Part shown: positions 32,255 to 40,187 of the stretch, in pieces
Layout of the letters: each line of letters starts with the position of its first letter
Position numbering within the stretch: position 1 is the stretch's first letter
Assembly (NCBI RefSeq): GCF_947039605.1
Contig: NZ_CAMQZG010000003.1
Location: 49,529-113,528, forward strand
Source: an uncultured Clostridium sp.
GTDB lineage: Bacteria; Bacillota; Clostridia; Clostridiales; Clostridiaceae
DNA length: 64,000 nt
Direction of reading: 5' to 3'
Translations under genes and position numbers: made by a program
The notes under the pieces: model-generated
Seen by the model: the letters and a program-made list of their open reading frames with translations, nothing else
Told to the model about the DNA's origin: nothing
Database searches by the model: none

Positions 32255-33682
32255 CTAAATACGTTTATTTTTCATCTTATTTTTTATATTATCATATAAA
32301 AAATCATCCATATTCTTAGTCCTTATCCACTCAAATTTTCTTTGATTATAAAACCTTATTCTATAATCACATATTTTTTTTCTTCTTTGAAACAGATTCA
32401 CTACCCTACAACATTCTACCATACTACTATTTCTAATAAATGTTATTCTTCGAAGAAAAGAACCTGAACTAAAGACTAATATATCATCTTTTACGCCAAC
32501 ACCTGAATTTTCTTTGATTAAATATCTCCATAAAATCATAATTGGAATTGCAACTATACCTAGTAAATTTCTATTAAATATAAAATAAACTAAAATTGCA
32601 AATACTACTGAATAACTAGTCCATGAAATATAAAAATTATTAAATGATTTTTTAGGTGGTATACTTATCTCACCTTCAAATCTAAATTCTGGAACCATTT
32701 TTTTTATTATATTTCTAAAATCCACCTCAGTGCATAGAGGGAATATAACTTCATCTTCTCTCATTTCATTTCCATATCCTACAACAGATGCCTTTATTGT
32801 ATAAAGATTAAGAATTTGATTAACAAAGTTCTGTTCTACTTTTATTGCATGTATATTATCAATCTTTATAGAATAACGTCTACGTACTATAAGCCCATAA
32901 TTAATATATAAATGATTGTTCTTTCTATCAAGTTTAAATTTATAATATTTAGATATTATCCCCACAATAGAAAATGAAAGCACTATAGCTATACTAACCA
33001 CCATTAATATAAGTATATATACAATAATACCAATTGTATTATATGTAGTCTTAAATCCATACTGTACATTGTAAATTATATACCCCTTTAGATCTTCCCC
33101 TATATGTTTATCAATTTCATTAACAAGATGTATTATTGAATAAATCATACCAATTCCAAGTAATATATTACTTCTAAGAGTAGATAAAATTAAAAGGTGT
33201 TTTGCTGAAATTTTATAAGATTTTTTACTATCTATCTCAAAATTCCCTTCATTTGATTCTTCGAGTGAAGTCATCACTTGCTGAAACTCTTTAACCTTAT
33301 CTTTTTTAAGAACTAATATAATTGAAAAGCTTCTATCTTTTGGAGATATACTTTCTATCTTTATTCTACTAAGCCCAAGCATAATATGAATTATATTCCT
33401 ATTAAACTCAATAAGCGATATGCTTGTAAGTGGTATTTTTATTTGTTCTGTCCTTAATATTCCTCTTTTATAAAACATATCTTCTTCATCAATTACTATA
33501 AATTCATTAAGCCATCTTAATACGCAAAAGGCAAATATTGATATAAAAATAATTAGTGTTCCAATCATCCCATAAGACAGACTTGGAATTGCCACAAAAA
33601 TTATTATAGCCCAAAACCTTTTAACAATCTTATAAAAGTTAATAAAAATACTATACCAATGATTTTTATTATAATAAATCAT
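32255..33682 (-). CDS. bacterial PH-domain membrane protein, YdbT-like
   Basis: A 475-residue membrane protein with three bPH_2 (YdbS/YdbT) domains interleaved with paired transmembrane segments: domain 1 after residue 55 (VIDEEDMFYKRGILRTEQIKIP), domain 2 near 250 (HLYINYGLIVRRRYSIKIDN) and domain 3 near 400 (DDILVFSSGSFLRRITFI). The start lies two bases after the YdbS-like stop, with GGAG inside that gene, so the pair is coupled. In Bacillus the YdbST pair contributes to resistance to antimicrobial compounds such as those from competitors; direct biochemical function is unknown. Confidence 0.85.
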   Translation of the reverse strand: MIYYNKNHWYSIFINFYKIVKRFWAIIIFVAIPSLSYGMIGTLIIFISIFAFCVLRWLNEFIVIDEEDMFYKRGILRTEQIKIPLTSISLIEFNRNIIHIMLGLSRIKIESISPKDRSFSIILVLKKDKVKEFQQVMTSLEESNEGNFEIDSKKSYKISAKHLLILSTLRSNILLGIGMIYSIIHLVNEIDKHIGEDLKGYIIYNVQYGFKTTYNTIGIIVYILILMVVSIAIVLSFSIVGIISKYYKFKLDRKNNHLYINYGLIVRRRYSIKIDNIHAIKVEQNFVNQILNLYTIKASVVGYGNEMREDEVIFPLCTEVDFRNIIKKMVPEFRFEGEISIPPKKSFNNFYISWTSYSVVFAILVYFIFNRNLLGIVAIPIMILWRYLIKENSGVGVKDDILVFSSGSFLRRITFIRNSSMVECCRVVNLFQRRKKICDYRIRFYNQRKFEWIRTKNMDDFLYDNIKNKMKNKRI

Positions 33683-33684
33683 AA

Positions 33685-34134
33685 TTAATTTTCTCCATCA
33701 ACTTTCATTATATTCCACAATTCAGACATCTTCTCATTACCTAATGCCTTTATCACACTATGCCCTGCTGTTGTATAAATCTTTAGGCTACTAATTCTTA
33801 AAATTCTATCTAAAGGGTCTTTTACCGATATTATGTATTTTATATTTTCTCTTGGTATATATACTGATTTTCTGAATAAAATTCCATATCTAATCTCTAT
33901 CGCATCATCATCTATAAAATATTTATATGCTAAAAATTCTATAAATGGCATTGCTATACTTATAATTACTCCTATTACATTTATACTATAAACTAGTATT
34001 GCTACATAAATTATAAATTTTTCTGGTAAATATTCTTTAAATAACCTATATGAAATATTTAAAATACTAATTATTATAAGCCTACTCACCATAATTTTTA
34101 AAATATATCTTTTATTTAATCTATATTCCTTCAT
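33685..34134 (-). CDS. bacterial PH-domain membrane protein, YdbS-like
   Basis: A 149-residue protein with two N-terminal transmembrane segments (about residues 13-30 and 40-65) followed by one bPH_2 domain (YFIDDDAIEIRYGILFRKSV, then YIPRENIKYIISVKDPLDRI and LKIYTTAGH). It is the short partner of the three-domain YdbT-like protein encoded immediately downstream (gap 2 bases). The AAAGAGGTATTT region gives the ribosome binding site. The pair is widespread in firmicutes and likely forms one membrane complex. Confidence 0.85.
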   Translation of the reverse strand: MKEYRLNKRYILKIMVSRLIIISILNISYRLFKEYLPEKFIIYVAILVYSINVIGVIISIAMPFIEFLAYKYFIDDDAIEIRYGILFRKSVYIPRENIKYIISVKDPLDRILRISSLKIYTTAGHSVIKALGNEKMSELWNIMKVDGEN

Positions 34135-34214
34135 AAATACCTCTTTATCTTAAAGTCTATTTAATTATACAGTATATCCTGCATAATTGTTTAATATCTC
34201 TAAAATTCATTCAA

Positions 34215-34262
34215 AAAAAGACTAAATTTTAGTAGTCTTTAAACTCTAAATTTAGTCTTTTT
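34215..34262 (-). terminator. terminator of the reductase gene with an alternative inner pairing
   Basis: AAAAAGACTAAATTT (34215-34229) pairs with AAATTTAGTCTTTTT (34248-34262). The loop contains AGTAGTCTTT, which can pair with the left arm instead, so two mutually exclusive hairpins are possible. Confidence 0.7.
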
Positions 34263-34281
34263 AATATTATTAATTTATATC

Positions 34282-35031
34282 TTAGAAAGATTCATAATTA
34301 ATATCTTCTTCTGCTACACCTAATTCTTTTAGTGACTCTTCTGTAGAAAGTAAGAAAGGCTTTGGCCCACAGAAGTAATATTCACCATCTTTTGGTAAAT
34401 TTTCCATTATCCATTCTTTTGTTAAATATCCTGATAAATCATAATCTTTACCTTGAATATTTTCTTCCATTGGTCTTGTATAAACAACTGTATTATCAAC
34501 TAATCCATTTTTTATATACTCTTCTATCTCTTCATGAAGTACTTGATACTCTGAATTTCTAAATATTTCTATATATTTAATATTTTTTCTTTTCCCAACA
34601 GCTTCGTGAAGCATTGAAAGAACAGGTGTTATTCCAATACCAGCACCTAGTAAAACTAATGGTTTTTCTAAATCTGCATTACCATCTAAGAAAAACTTTC
34701 CAGCTGGTGGTCTAACACCTATTATATCACCCTCTTGAACTATATCAGTTAAATAAACACTAGCTCTTCCATCTTCAACTTTTCTTATTGTTACTTTATA
34801 AAATTCAGTATTTGGTTTGTTTGATAAACTGTATGCTCTGACTACATCATATCTTTCATTACCTGAATTAATTTTTAAAGGTACAAACTGTCCTGCTTTT
34901 GGTAAAACAACCTTTTGTCCATCTACTGGTTTTAAATATAAAGATGATATATCTGCATTTTCCATTACTTTTTTATCTACAACAAAATCTTTAAACCCTT
35001 TCCACACTTGTACGTCATTTAAATTTTCCAT
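34282..35031 (-). CDS. stand-alone flavohaemoglobin-type FAD/NAD reductase
   Basis: A 249-residue ferredoxin-reductase-fold protein corresponding to the reductase half of flavohaemoglobin (Hmp), with no globin domain. The start at 35031 (MENLNDVQVWKGF) follows AAAGGAGG; an earlier ATG lies upstream of that site. The FAD motif is RAYSLSN, the NAD pocket GAGIGITPVLSMLHEA, and the C-terminal YFCGPKPF completes the family set. Its partner electron acceptor must be separate: a globin, hemerythrin or a nitric oxide-reducing protein. The NsrR-like gene 4.3 kb away supports a nitrosative-stress role by inference. Confidence 0.9.
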   Translation of the reverse strand: MENLNDVQVWKGFKDFVVDKKVMENADISSLYLKPVDGQKVVLPKAGQFVPLKINSGNERYDVVRAYSLSNKPNTEFYKVTIRKVEDGRASVYLTDIVQEGDIIGVRPPAGKFFLDGNADLEKPLVLLGAGIGITPVLSMLHEAVGKRKNIKYIEIFRNSEYQVLHEEIEEYIKNGLVDNTVVYTRPMEENIQGKDYDLSGYLTKEWIMENLPKDGEYYFCGPKPFLLSTEESLKELGVAEEDINYESF

Positions 35032-35142
35032 AAGAAAATCCTCCTTTATGTCCATCTAAAAATTTTTTATTAATTTAAATTAAAACTTTGTATTTTATCA
35101 TACGTTAAATATATAAAAAAATTATGTGTATTCTATAAAGAT

Positions 35143-36144
35143 TTATTTACCTGTTTTTTTCAAGTATAAAAATACAAATAATTTTGGCATATATGCAGCA
35201 AGTTTACTCCAAATATATAAACTGCTTCCATATCTATTTGTCTTTTTTATTCCTTCACTTAAATATTCTTTTACTCTTTTTTCCTCTAAAATTTTAAGTA
35301 TCAATTCTTTATTATCTTTATTTAAACTTGTTAAAATTTGATACATAATATGTTCAACTGCGAATTCTCTTGAAATAACTCTTTCAAAATCTATCCCTAG
35401 AACTTTTTTTCTTGATACAGAAACTAAATCATCAATTGCTTCTAATATACTGATATTTTTTTCTATATCAGCTATGCTAGTTAATGAGTCTTTTCTTTGA
35501 TAATAATAAGCTAATGTATCATCAATTGTTTTCACCTTTACAGAACTCCATAATGATTTAAATATAAAGTTTAAATCTTCCATCGCATGTACATTTTCAA
35601 TATAAGTTAAATTATTTTTTTCTATAAAATCACTTCTATATATAAGCGATGATGTCCAAAGTCTTAATTTATTGTTTTTATATGCTTCAAAAATTTCCAT
35701 ACCAGGAGATATACTATTAAAAAATGCAAATTCCTGTTTTGAGCTATTTCTAAGTGTATAATCTTCATTTACTCGTTCGTAGTCAAAAACTACTATTTCA
35801 GGATTGCTTCTTCTTGCTGCCTCTTTAACTACTTCGATTAATTTTTCATTTACATAATCATCTGAATCTAAAAATAATATGTATTCTGAAGAAACCTTAC
35901 TAAGTCCTAAATTCCTAGCTGCACTCTGTCCTTTATTATCTGTTTTGTATATATCATATTTAAGTTCCGCATTCTCTAAATAGCTTTTTGCAACTTCATA
36001 AGAATCATCAGTTGACCCATCATCAACTAAAATAAGTTTTATGTCTTTGTCAGTCTGATTATTTAAAGAATCTAAGGCTTTCACTATAGTTTGCGTAGAA
36101 TTAAACATTGGCATAACTATACTTAAAAATACCTTGTTATCCAT
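35143..36144 (-). CDS. family 2 glycosyltransferase
   Basis: A 333-residue GT-A fold glycosyltransferase. The N-terminal 110 residues have the canonical motifs: SIVMPMFNSTQTIVKALDSL, LVDDGSTDDS, GQSAARNLGLS and FLDSDDYV (the DxD-type metal site). The C-terminal half is helical with a KLAAYMPKLFVFLYL segment that may associate with the membrane. AAAGGAGAT precedes the ATG. It stands alone rather than in a polysaccharide cluster, so its acceptor (wall polymer, lipid or protein) cannot be inferred. Confidence 0.92.
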   Translation of the reverse strand: MDNKVFLSIVMPMFNSTQTIVKALDSLNNQTDKDIKLILVDDGSTDDSYEVAKSYLENAELKYDIYKTDNKGQSAARNLGLSKVSSEYILFLDSDDYVNEKLIEVVKEAARRSNPEIVVFDYERVNEDYTLRNSSKQEFAFFNSISPGMEIFEAYKNNKLRLWTSSLIYRSDFIEKNNLTYIENVHAMEDLNFIFKSLWSSVKVKTIDDTLAYYYQRKDSLTSIADIEKNISILEAIDDLVSVSRKKVLGIDFERVISREFAVEHIMYQILTSLNKDNKELILKILEEKRVKEYLSEGIKKTNRYGSSLYIWSKLAAYMPKLFVFLYLKKTGK

Positions 36145-36295
36145 TGCATAATCTCCTTTCTTTTCCTTTAATTTATCTTTATATTTATAATTACATAAAA
36201 TCCTTGTTTAGTAAAGTCTTTTAAATGTAATAACCCTTATATTATATATATGTTATAATTTGAATAATTTACTATATAACCCGCAGGAGGATATT

Positions 36296-36859
36296 ATGAA
36301 AAACACATTAGAAAATATCATGGAATTTAACGAAAAGTTTGTTGCTAATAAAGACTATACTAAATATATAGCATCTAAAATACCAAATAAGCAGGCTGTT
36401 GTAGTTTCTTGCATGGATACTCGTCTTACTGAACTATTACCTAAAGCCATGAATATAAAAAATGGTGATGTTAAAATAGTTAAAAATGCTGGTGCTACTG
36501 TAGTTCATCCATTTGGAAGTGCTCTTAGAAGTATTATTGTAGCTGTTTATGAATTTGATGCAAAGGATATTTTTGTAGTTGGCCACCATGGGTGTGGTAT
36601 GAGTAATATTGAACCACTTCAAATGATAGAGAAAATGAAAGCTAAAGGTATAGCAGAGAGTACACTTAAAACACTTGAATACTCTGGAATAGATTTAACA
36701 AAATGGTTAAAAGGTTTTACCTGTGTTAAAGAATCAGTTACAGAAAGTGTTAATACAATAAAAAATCATCCACTTATGCCTATTGATGTAAATATTCATG
36801 GATTAATAATTGATTCTGAAACTGGAAAATTAGACTTAATAATAGATGGAACTAAATAA
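36296..36859 (+). CDS. beta-class carbonic anhydrase
   Basis: A 187-residue zinc enzyme interconverting CO2 and bicarbonate in the cytoplasm. The start at 36296 (MKNTLENIMEF) follows GCAGGAGG; an in-frame upstream ATG at 36260 precedes that site and is discarded. Zinc ligands are Cys39 (CMDTR), His97 and Cys100 (GHHGCG), and Asp41-Arg43 forms the gating dyad. IKNAGATV-type (VKNAGATVVHPFG) and SALRSIIVAVYEF regions fit the small bacterial beta-CA group. Monocistronic, ending at a terminator shared with the Cys-rich protein gene. Confidence 0.93.
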   Translation: MKNTLENIMEFNEKFVANKDYTKYIASKIPNKQAVVVSCMDTRLTELLPKAMNIKNGDVKIVKNAGATVVHPFGSALRSIIVAVYEFDAKDIFVVGHHGCGMSNIEPLQMIEKMKAKGIAESTLKTLEYSGIDLTKWLKGFTCVKESVTESVNTIKNHPLMPIDVNIHGLIIDSETGKLDLIIDGTK

Positions 36860-36871
36860 ATCTAAACTAAA

Positions 36872-36914
36872 AAAACTATAATCCCTTTATCTTATGTAAA
36901 GGAATTATAGTTTT
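36872..36914. terminator. bidirectional terminator
   Basis: An 18-base stem with one mismatch (36872-36889 with 36897-36914), A-run before and T-run after. Confidence 0.8.
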
Positions 36915-36922
36915 GATATTAA

Positions 36923-37387
36923 TTAATATCTTTTATTGCAGCAATTGCATTTACAACAACACTTGTTACAACATTCATTTTTATAGCACTCAATTGTTCT
37001 ATAAATCATATGGTAAGTTTTTTCTCTAAGGTCAGCTGCTTCTTCTTCTACTGCATCAGCCTCACATAATAACTCACTTGCTTTACATTGAGCTTCCATA
37101 GCTTTAGCTAATAATATCTCAACTTGCTCTTGATATTCTCTTGCTTTATCAATTTTTTTATTTGAATGATCTTCAAGTCTTAATAGACACTCTAACATTT
37201 CTTTCATTTCAGTTTCTAAGCATTTACATTCTTCACAGCTATCACATGCTTGTGCAGGTTTTGAACATCCACTATATTTTGAACAGCTTGATCCTTTTGA
37301 ACAACTTGACCCTTTTGAATAACCTCCTGTACTTGCACAATTAGTAAATTTCATAGTATTTCCTGAGCACTTATAATAATTTCCCAT
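36923..37387 (-). CDS. Cys-rich coiled-coil protein, spore-coat-like
   Basis: A 154-residue protein starting at 37387 (MGNYYKCSGNTMKF) behind AAAGGAGATT. A longer frame reaching 37744 only reads antisense across the FUSC gene and is not used. Residues 20-50 contain short repeats (KGSSCSKGSSCSK, YSGCSK), residues 60-130 a long Glu/Ala/Leu-rich coiled coil, and the end is a Cys cluster (ECCNKCCCKCNCCNKRY). Such composition is typical of clostridial spore coat or exosporium morphogenetic proteins; this is inference. Upstream, CATATATT at 37438-37445 (minus strand) could be a sporulation-sigma -10, weakly supported. Confidence 0.75.
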   Translation of the reverse strand: MGNYYKCSGNTMKFTNCASTGGYSKGSSCSKGSSCSKYSGCSKPAQACDSCEECKCLETEMKEMLECLLRLEDHSNKKIDKAREYQEQVEILLAKAMEAQCKASELLCEADAVEEEAADLREKTYHMIYRTIECYKNECCNKCCCKCNCCNKRY

Positions 37388-37535
37388 AATAAAATAATCT
37401 CCTTTTATCTCTGTTATTAATCTTTTAGGTATAATACAATATATGATATTTCCTCTTTTATGGTACATAATTTTGGTTATTTTTTTTTTTTTTTGAAATA
37501 CTATACTTTTTAAGCAAAAAAGGAATTTAAATATT

Positions 37536-39245
37536 ATGAAAAACATTGTAACTAATTTAATTGTAAAAACTGGATTAAACACTACTAAAATGTTTAGATA
37601 TGGTTCTATTGCTTGTTTCTCTTTATTTGCAATAATTTTCTTTTTTGGTGAAGATAATGTAATGTTAGCCTTTCCTATAGCACTAACTTCGATTGCATTA
37701 TCTTTTGAAAACATAAGAATTAAAACGTTCAAAAAGATATTCAAGCTACTATCACTAGACTGTTCTCTTGTTATTTTATCTTATCTTGCAACTAAAAATC
37801 TTTATATTGGAATTTTTATAAATTCTATAACTATTTTTTTTATAGCATATTTTTTCACTTTTAGTTTTAACCCTAAAATTTATAAACCTTTTTTAATGTT
37901 ATTTATTTTCACTAGTTTTTCTCACGATAACATTAATGGTTTACTAAATAAATTACTTGCTATTATTTTTGGTTGTCTTTTAGTTATTTTACTTAACTAC
38001 ATTTTTGATAAAAATAATAAAAATGATTTAATCTCTGATTTTCAAAGTATATTTAGCCTTCTTTCTCTCCAAATTGAAAATATTCTAAATTCTAACTTTG
38101 ATTTAGAAATTTATAATAATATTAATAGAAACTTACGTAATATTAGTTATTCTATACATATTAGTAAATCATCTAAATATTTAACAACTTTAAATGGAAA
38201 GTTTAAACTTGAAATGTATTTACATATTTCTCTACTTAATAACCTTCTTTATAAAGAATTTCATATTGAGCCAAACACTAAACAAAGTTCTTTAGATATT
38301 TTAAATTATATTGCTTCCTATATTAAGAAATTAGAAATTAAAAATATCTATAGTATTGATAGCCTCTATTTTTTTAGTAATGAACTATATAAATTATTGT
38401 TTGAAAAAAAATTAGTAGATTCAAAAAACTTAGTATTTTTAATTAAAAATATTTCAATGACTTTATATAACTATAAAAATTCAACTACTAAAGAATTAAA
38501 AAGTCATTTCAAACCTTGGATTAGAAGTTCTTTACTAGGAAAGAACTCTTTGTTTAAACAAAATATTTTCAAAGGCTCTACTCGCCTATATTTTTCGCTT
38601 CGGTTATCTATAACTTTAACTAGTTGTCTATTCTTTTCTCATTTATTTGAAACATCAAAAATTATTTGGATAGCTATAACCATTATGTCTGTTATGCAAA
38701 TTTATTATGAGGAAACTATTAGCAAAAGTAAGGATAGAATTAAAGGAAACTTTATAGGACTTTCTCTTTTTATTATTTTAAGTTTTTTACACATAAAAGA
38801 ATTAGCTTGGATAGTTTTATTTTTATCTTTATTCTTAACTTATGGTTTTAAAGAATATTATAAGTTATCAATTTTCACTACTCTAGCCTCACTATCTGTT
38901 ACCTCTATCTTCCTTCATATAAATGAAGTTGCACTTGTTCGTGCTAGTTTAGTCTTGCTAGGTCTTTTAATAGTATTTTTAGCTAATAAATTTTTATTTC
39001 CAACAAAAATTGAAAGAGGGATTCAGATATTAATTTCCAGATTACTTTTTTATAATTCCAAATTTATAGAATCTATAAATACTAATCATATTGAGGATCT
39101 TGCCTCCATTTTAATTTTAATTTCATTAACGAATGAAAAACTTTATACTAGAAATTTAATTCTTAAAAATACTGAAATAAATAATCTTATCAAACTAAAT
39201 AATCTTACTATAATTGAAATAGCTTATTTTGAATTAATAAAATAA
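37536..39245 (+). CDS. FUSC family membrane protein
   Basis: A 569-residue integral membrane protein with the FUSC (fusaric acid resistance/aromatic acid exporter) layout: two groups of about five to six transmembrane segments (residues 20-160 and 350-490) separated by a long cytoplasmic helical region. The conserved FUSC stretch is in the second group (SKIIWIAITIMSVMQ, SKDRIKGNFIGLSLFIIL; the RIKGNxIG pattern is diagnostic). The ATG follows AAAAAAGGAATTT, close to a 14-base T-run that belongs to the preceding intergenic region. It is divergent from the Cys-rich coat-like gene. Substrate is unknown. Confidence 0.85.
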   Translation: MKNIVTNLIVKTGLNTTKMFRYGSIACFSLFAIIFFFGEDNVMLAFPIALTSIALSFENIRIKTFKKIFKLLSLDCSLVILSYLATKNLYIGIFINSITIFFIAYFFTFSFNPKIYKPFLMLFIFTSFSHDNINGLLNKLLAIIFGCLLVILLNYIFDKNNKNDLISDFQSIFSLLSLQIENILNSNFDLEIYNNINRNLRNISYSIHISKSSKYLTTLNGKFKLEMYLHISLLNNLLYKEFHIEPNTKQSSLDILNYIASYIKKLEIKNIYSIDSLYFFSNELYKLLFEKKLVDSKNLVFLIKNISMTLYNYKNSTTKELKSHFKPWIRSSLLGKNSLFKQNIFKGSTRLYFSLRLSITLTSCLFFSHLFETSKIIWIAITIMSVMQIYYEETISKSKDRIKGNFIGLSLFIILSFLHIKELAWIVLFLSLFLTYGFKEYYKLSIFTTLASLSVTSIFLHINEVALVRASLVLLGLLIVFLANKFLFPTKIERGIQILISRLLFYNSKFIESINTNHIEDLASILILISLTNEKLYTRNLILKNTEINNLIKLNNLTIIEIAYFELIK

Positions 39246-39431
39246 TACTGTTACTTTTCACTTTAAACTTTCATTAATTTAGGATTGATATATACTATCT
39301 AAAGTGCTATAATACTTTAAAATCAGCTTTGTTAATTTTTTGTTAATAGAATTGATTTTTAATAAACAAAAGCATAAACAATAAAGAGTTTGTATTTTTA
39401 AAATTACTCTTTTAAAGTGGAGGTTATCACT

Positions 39432-40148
39432 ATGGGATTTTTTGATGAACTAATTGGAGACGTTATCGGTGGTGCTGTTGAAGGTACTATTGAAGGTAAA
39501 ATGCTAAATAGACAAATGAATAACAATAATAATAATATGTACAATGAAAATAGAATGTATAATGATGAAAGAATGATGCAGGATAGAATGCAACAAGATG
39601 ATTTTGCTATGCAAAGAATGCAGCAAGATAGAATGCAACAAGATAGAATGGCTGAAGAACAAAAATTAAGCAACGAAAGAATGTTACATGAAAAAATAAT
39701 GATGTATGAAAGAAAAATTGGTCGTCCTTTATCTTTAGAGGAAAGACATTCTATTCAGCAAAAATATTATGATAAACAACGAAGTGAACAAAATAGATTA
39801 ATGCAAGACAGAATGCAACAAGATAGAATGATGCAAGACAGAATGCAGCAGGATAGAATATATGAAAACAGAATGCAAAATGATATGATGTATGAAAATA
39901 GATCACATCAAAATGATATGTACAATAACAACAATAACCGTAGCTCTGGTGGTGGTATGTTTGGTGGTAATAATAACGGTGGTGGCATTGGTATCGGTAG
40001 CCTTATAGCTGCTAATGTTGTCGGTGATGTTGTTGGCGATGTTGCTGAAAACTTTATTGATGATATATTTGGTGGAAATGATAGAGATAATAGAGATGAT
40101 TATAATAACAATGATTATGATAATAACGATGATGATGGTTGGTTCTAA
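39432..40148 (+). CDS. Met/Gln/Asp/Arg tandem-repeat protein, unknown
   Basis: A 238-residue protein with the start at 39432 (MGFFDELIGDVIGG) behind GTGGAGG. It has a Gly-hydrophobic N-terminal segment (residues 3-23), two blocks of degenerate repeats based on MQQDR/MMQDR (residues about 42-73 and 121-165), a central charged helix (KIMMYERKIGRPLSLEERHS), a Gly-Asn linker (SGGGMFGGNNNGGG) and a second Gly-hydrophobic segment (GIGSLIAANVVGDVVGDVAE, continuing to FIDDIFGG). The tail is Asp/Asn-rich and ends DDDGWF. The two hydrophobic segments resemble each other. No family recognised; not secreted by any visible signal. Confidence 0.75.
   Translation: MGFFDELIGDVIGGAVEGTIEGKMLNRQMNNNNNNMYNENRMYNDERMMQDRMQQDDFAMQRMQQDRMQQDRMAEEQKLSNERMLHEKIMMYERKIGRPLSLEERHSIQQKYYDKQRSEQNRLMQDRMQQDRMMQDRMQQDRIYENRMQNDMMYENRSHQNDMYNNNNNRSSGGGMFGGNNNGGGIGIGSLIAANVVGDVVGDVAENFIDDIFGGNDRDNRDDYNNNDYDNNDDDGWF
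39589..39876 (+). repeat. degenerate 15-base tandem repeats inside the Met/Gln/Asp/Arg gene
   Basis: Two blocks (about 39553-39650 and 39790-39876) of a unit like AGAATGCAACAAGAT encoding MQQDR with variants. The units are imperfect at third positions, so the protein repeat is under selection and not a fresh slippage product. Confidence 0.7.
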
Positions 40149-40157
40149 TATCAAAAT

Positions 40158-40187
40158 AAAAAGTGCCTGAAATTTCAGGCACTTTTT
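40158..40187. terminator. bidirectional terminator
   Basis: AAAAAGTGCCTGAAA (40158-40172) and TTTCAGGCACTTTTT (40173-40187), a perfect 15-base inverted repeat, shared with the convergent kinase gene. Confidence 0.85.

Noticed and set aside
37480..37496. Long T-run as a phase-variation tract
   Set aside because: It lies in the intergenic region before the FUSC start, not in a coding frame; promoter-spacing effects are possible but unsupported.
37388..37744. N-terminal extension of the Cys-rich protein on the minus strand
   Set aside because: It reads antisense across the FUSC gene, has no ribosome binding site, and the clear AAAGGAG plus ATG at 37387 gives the true start.
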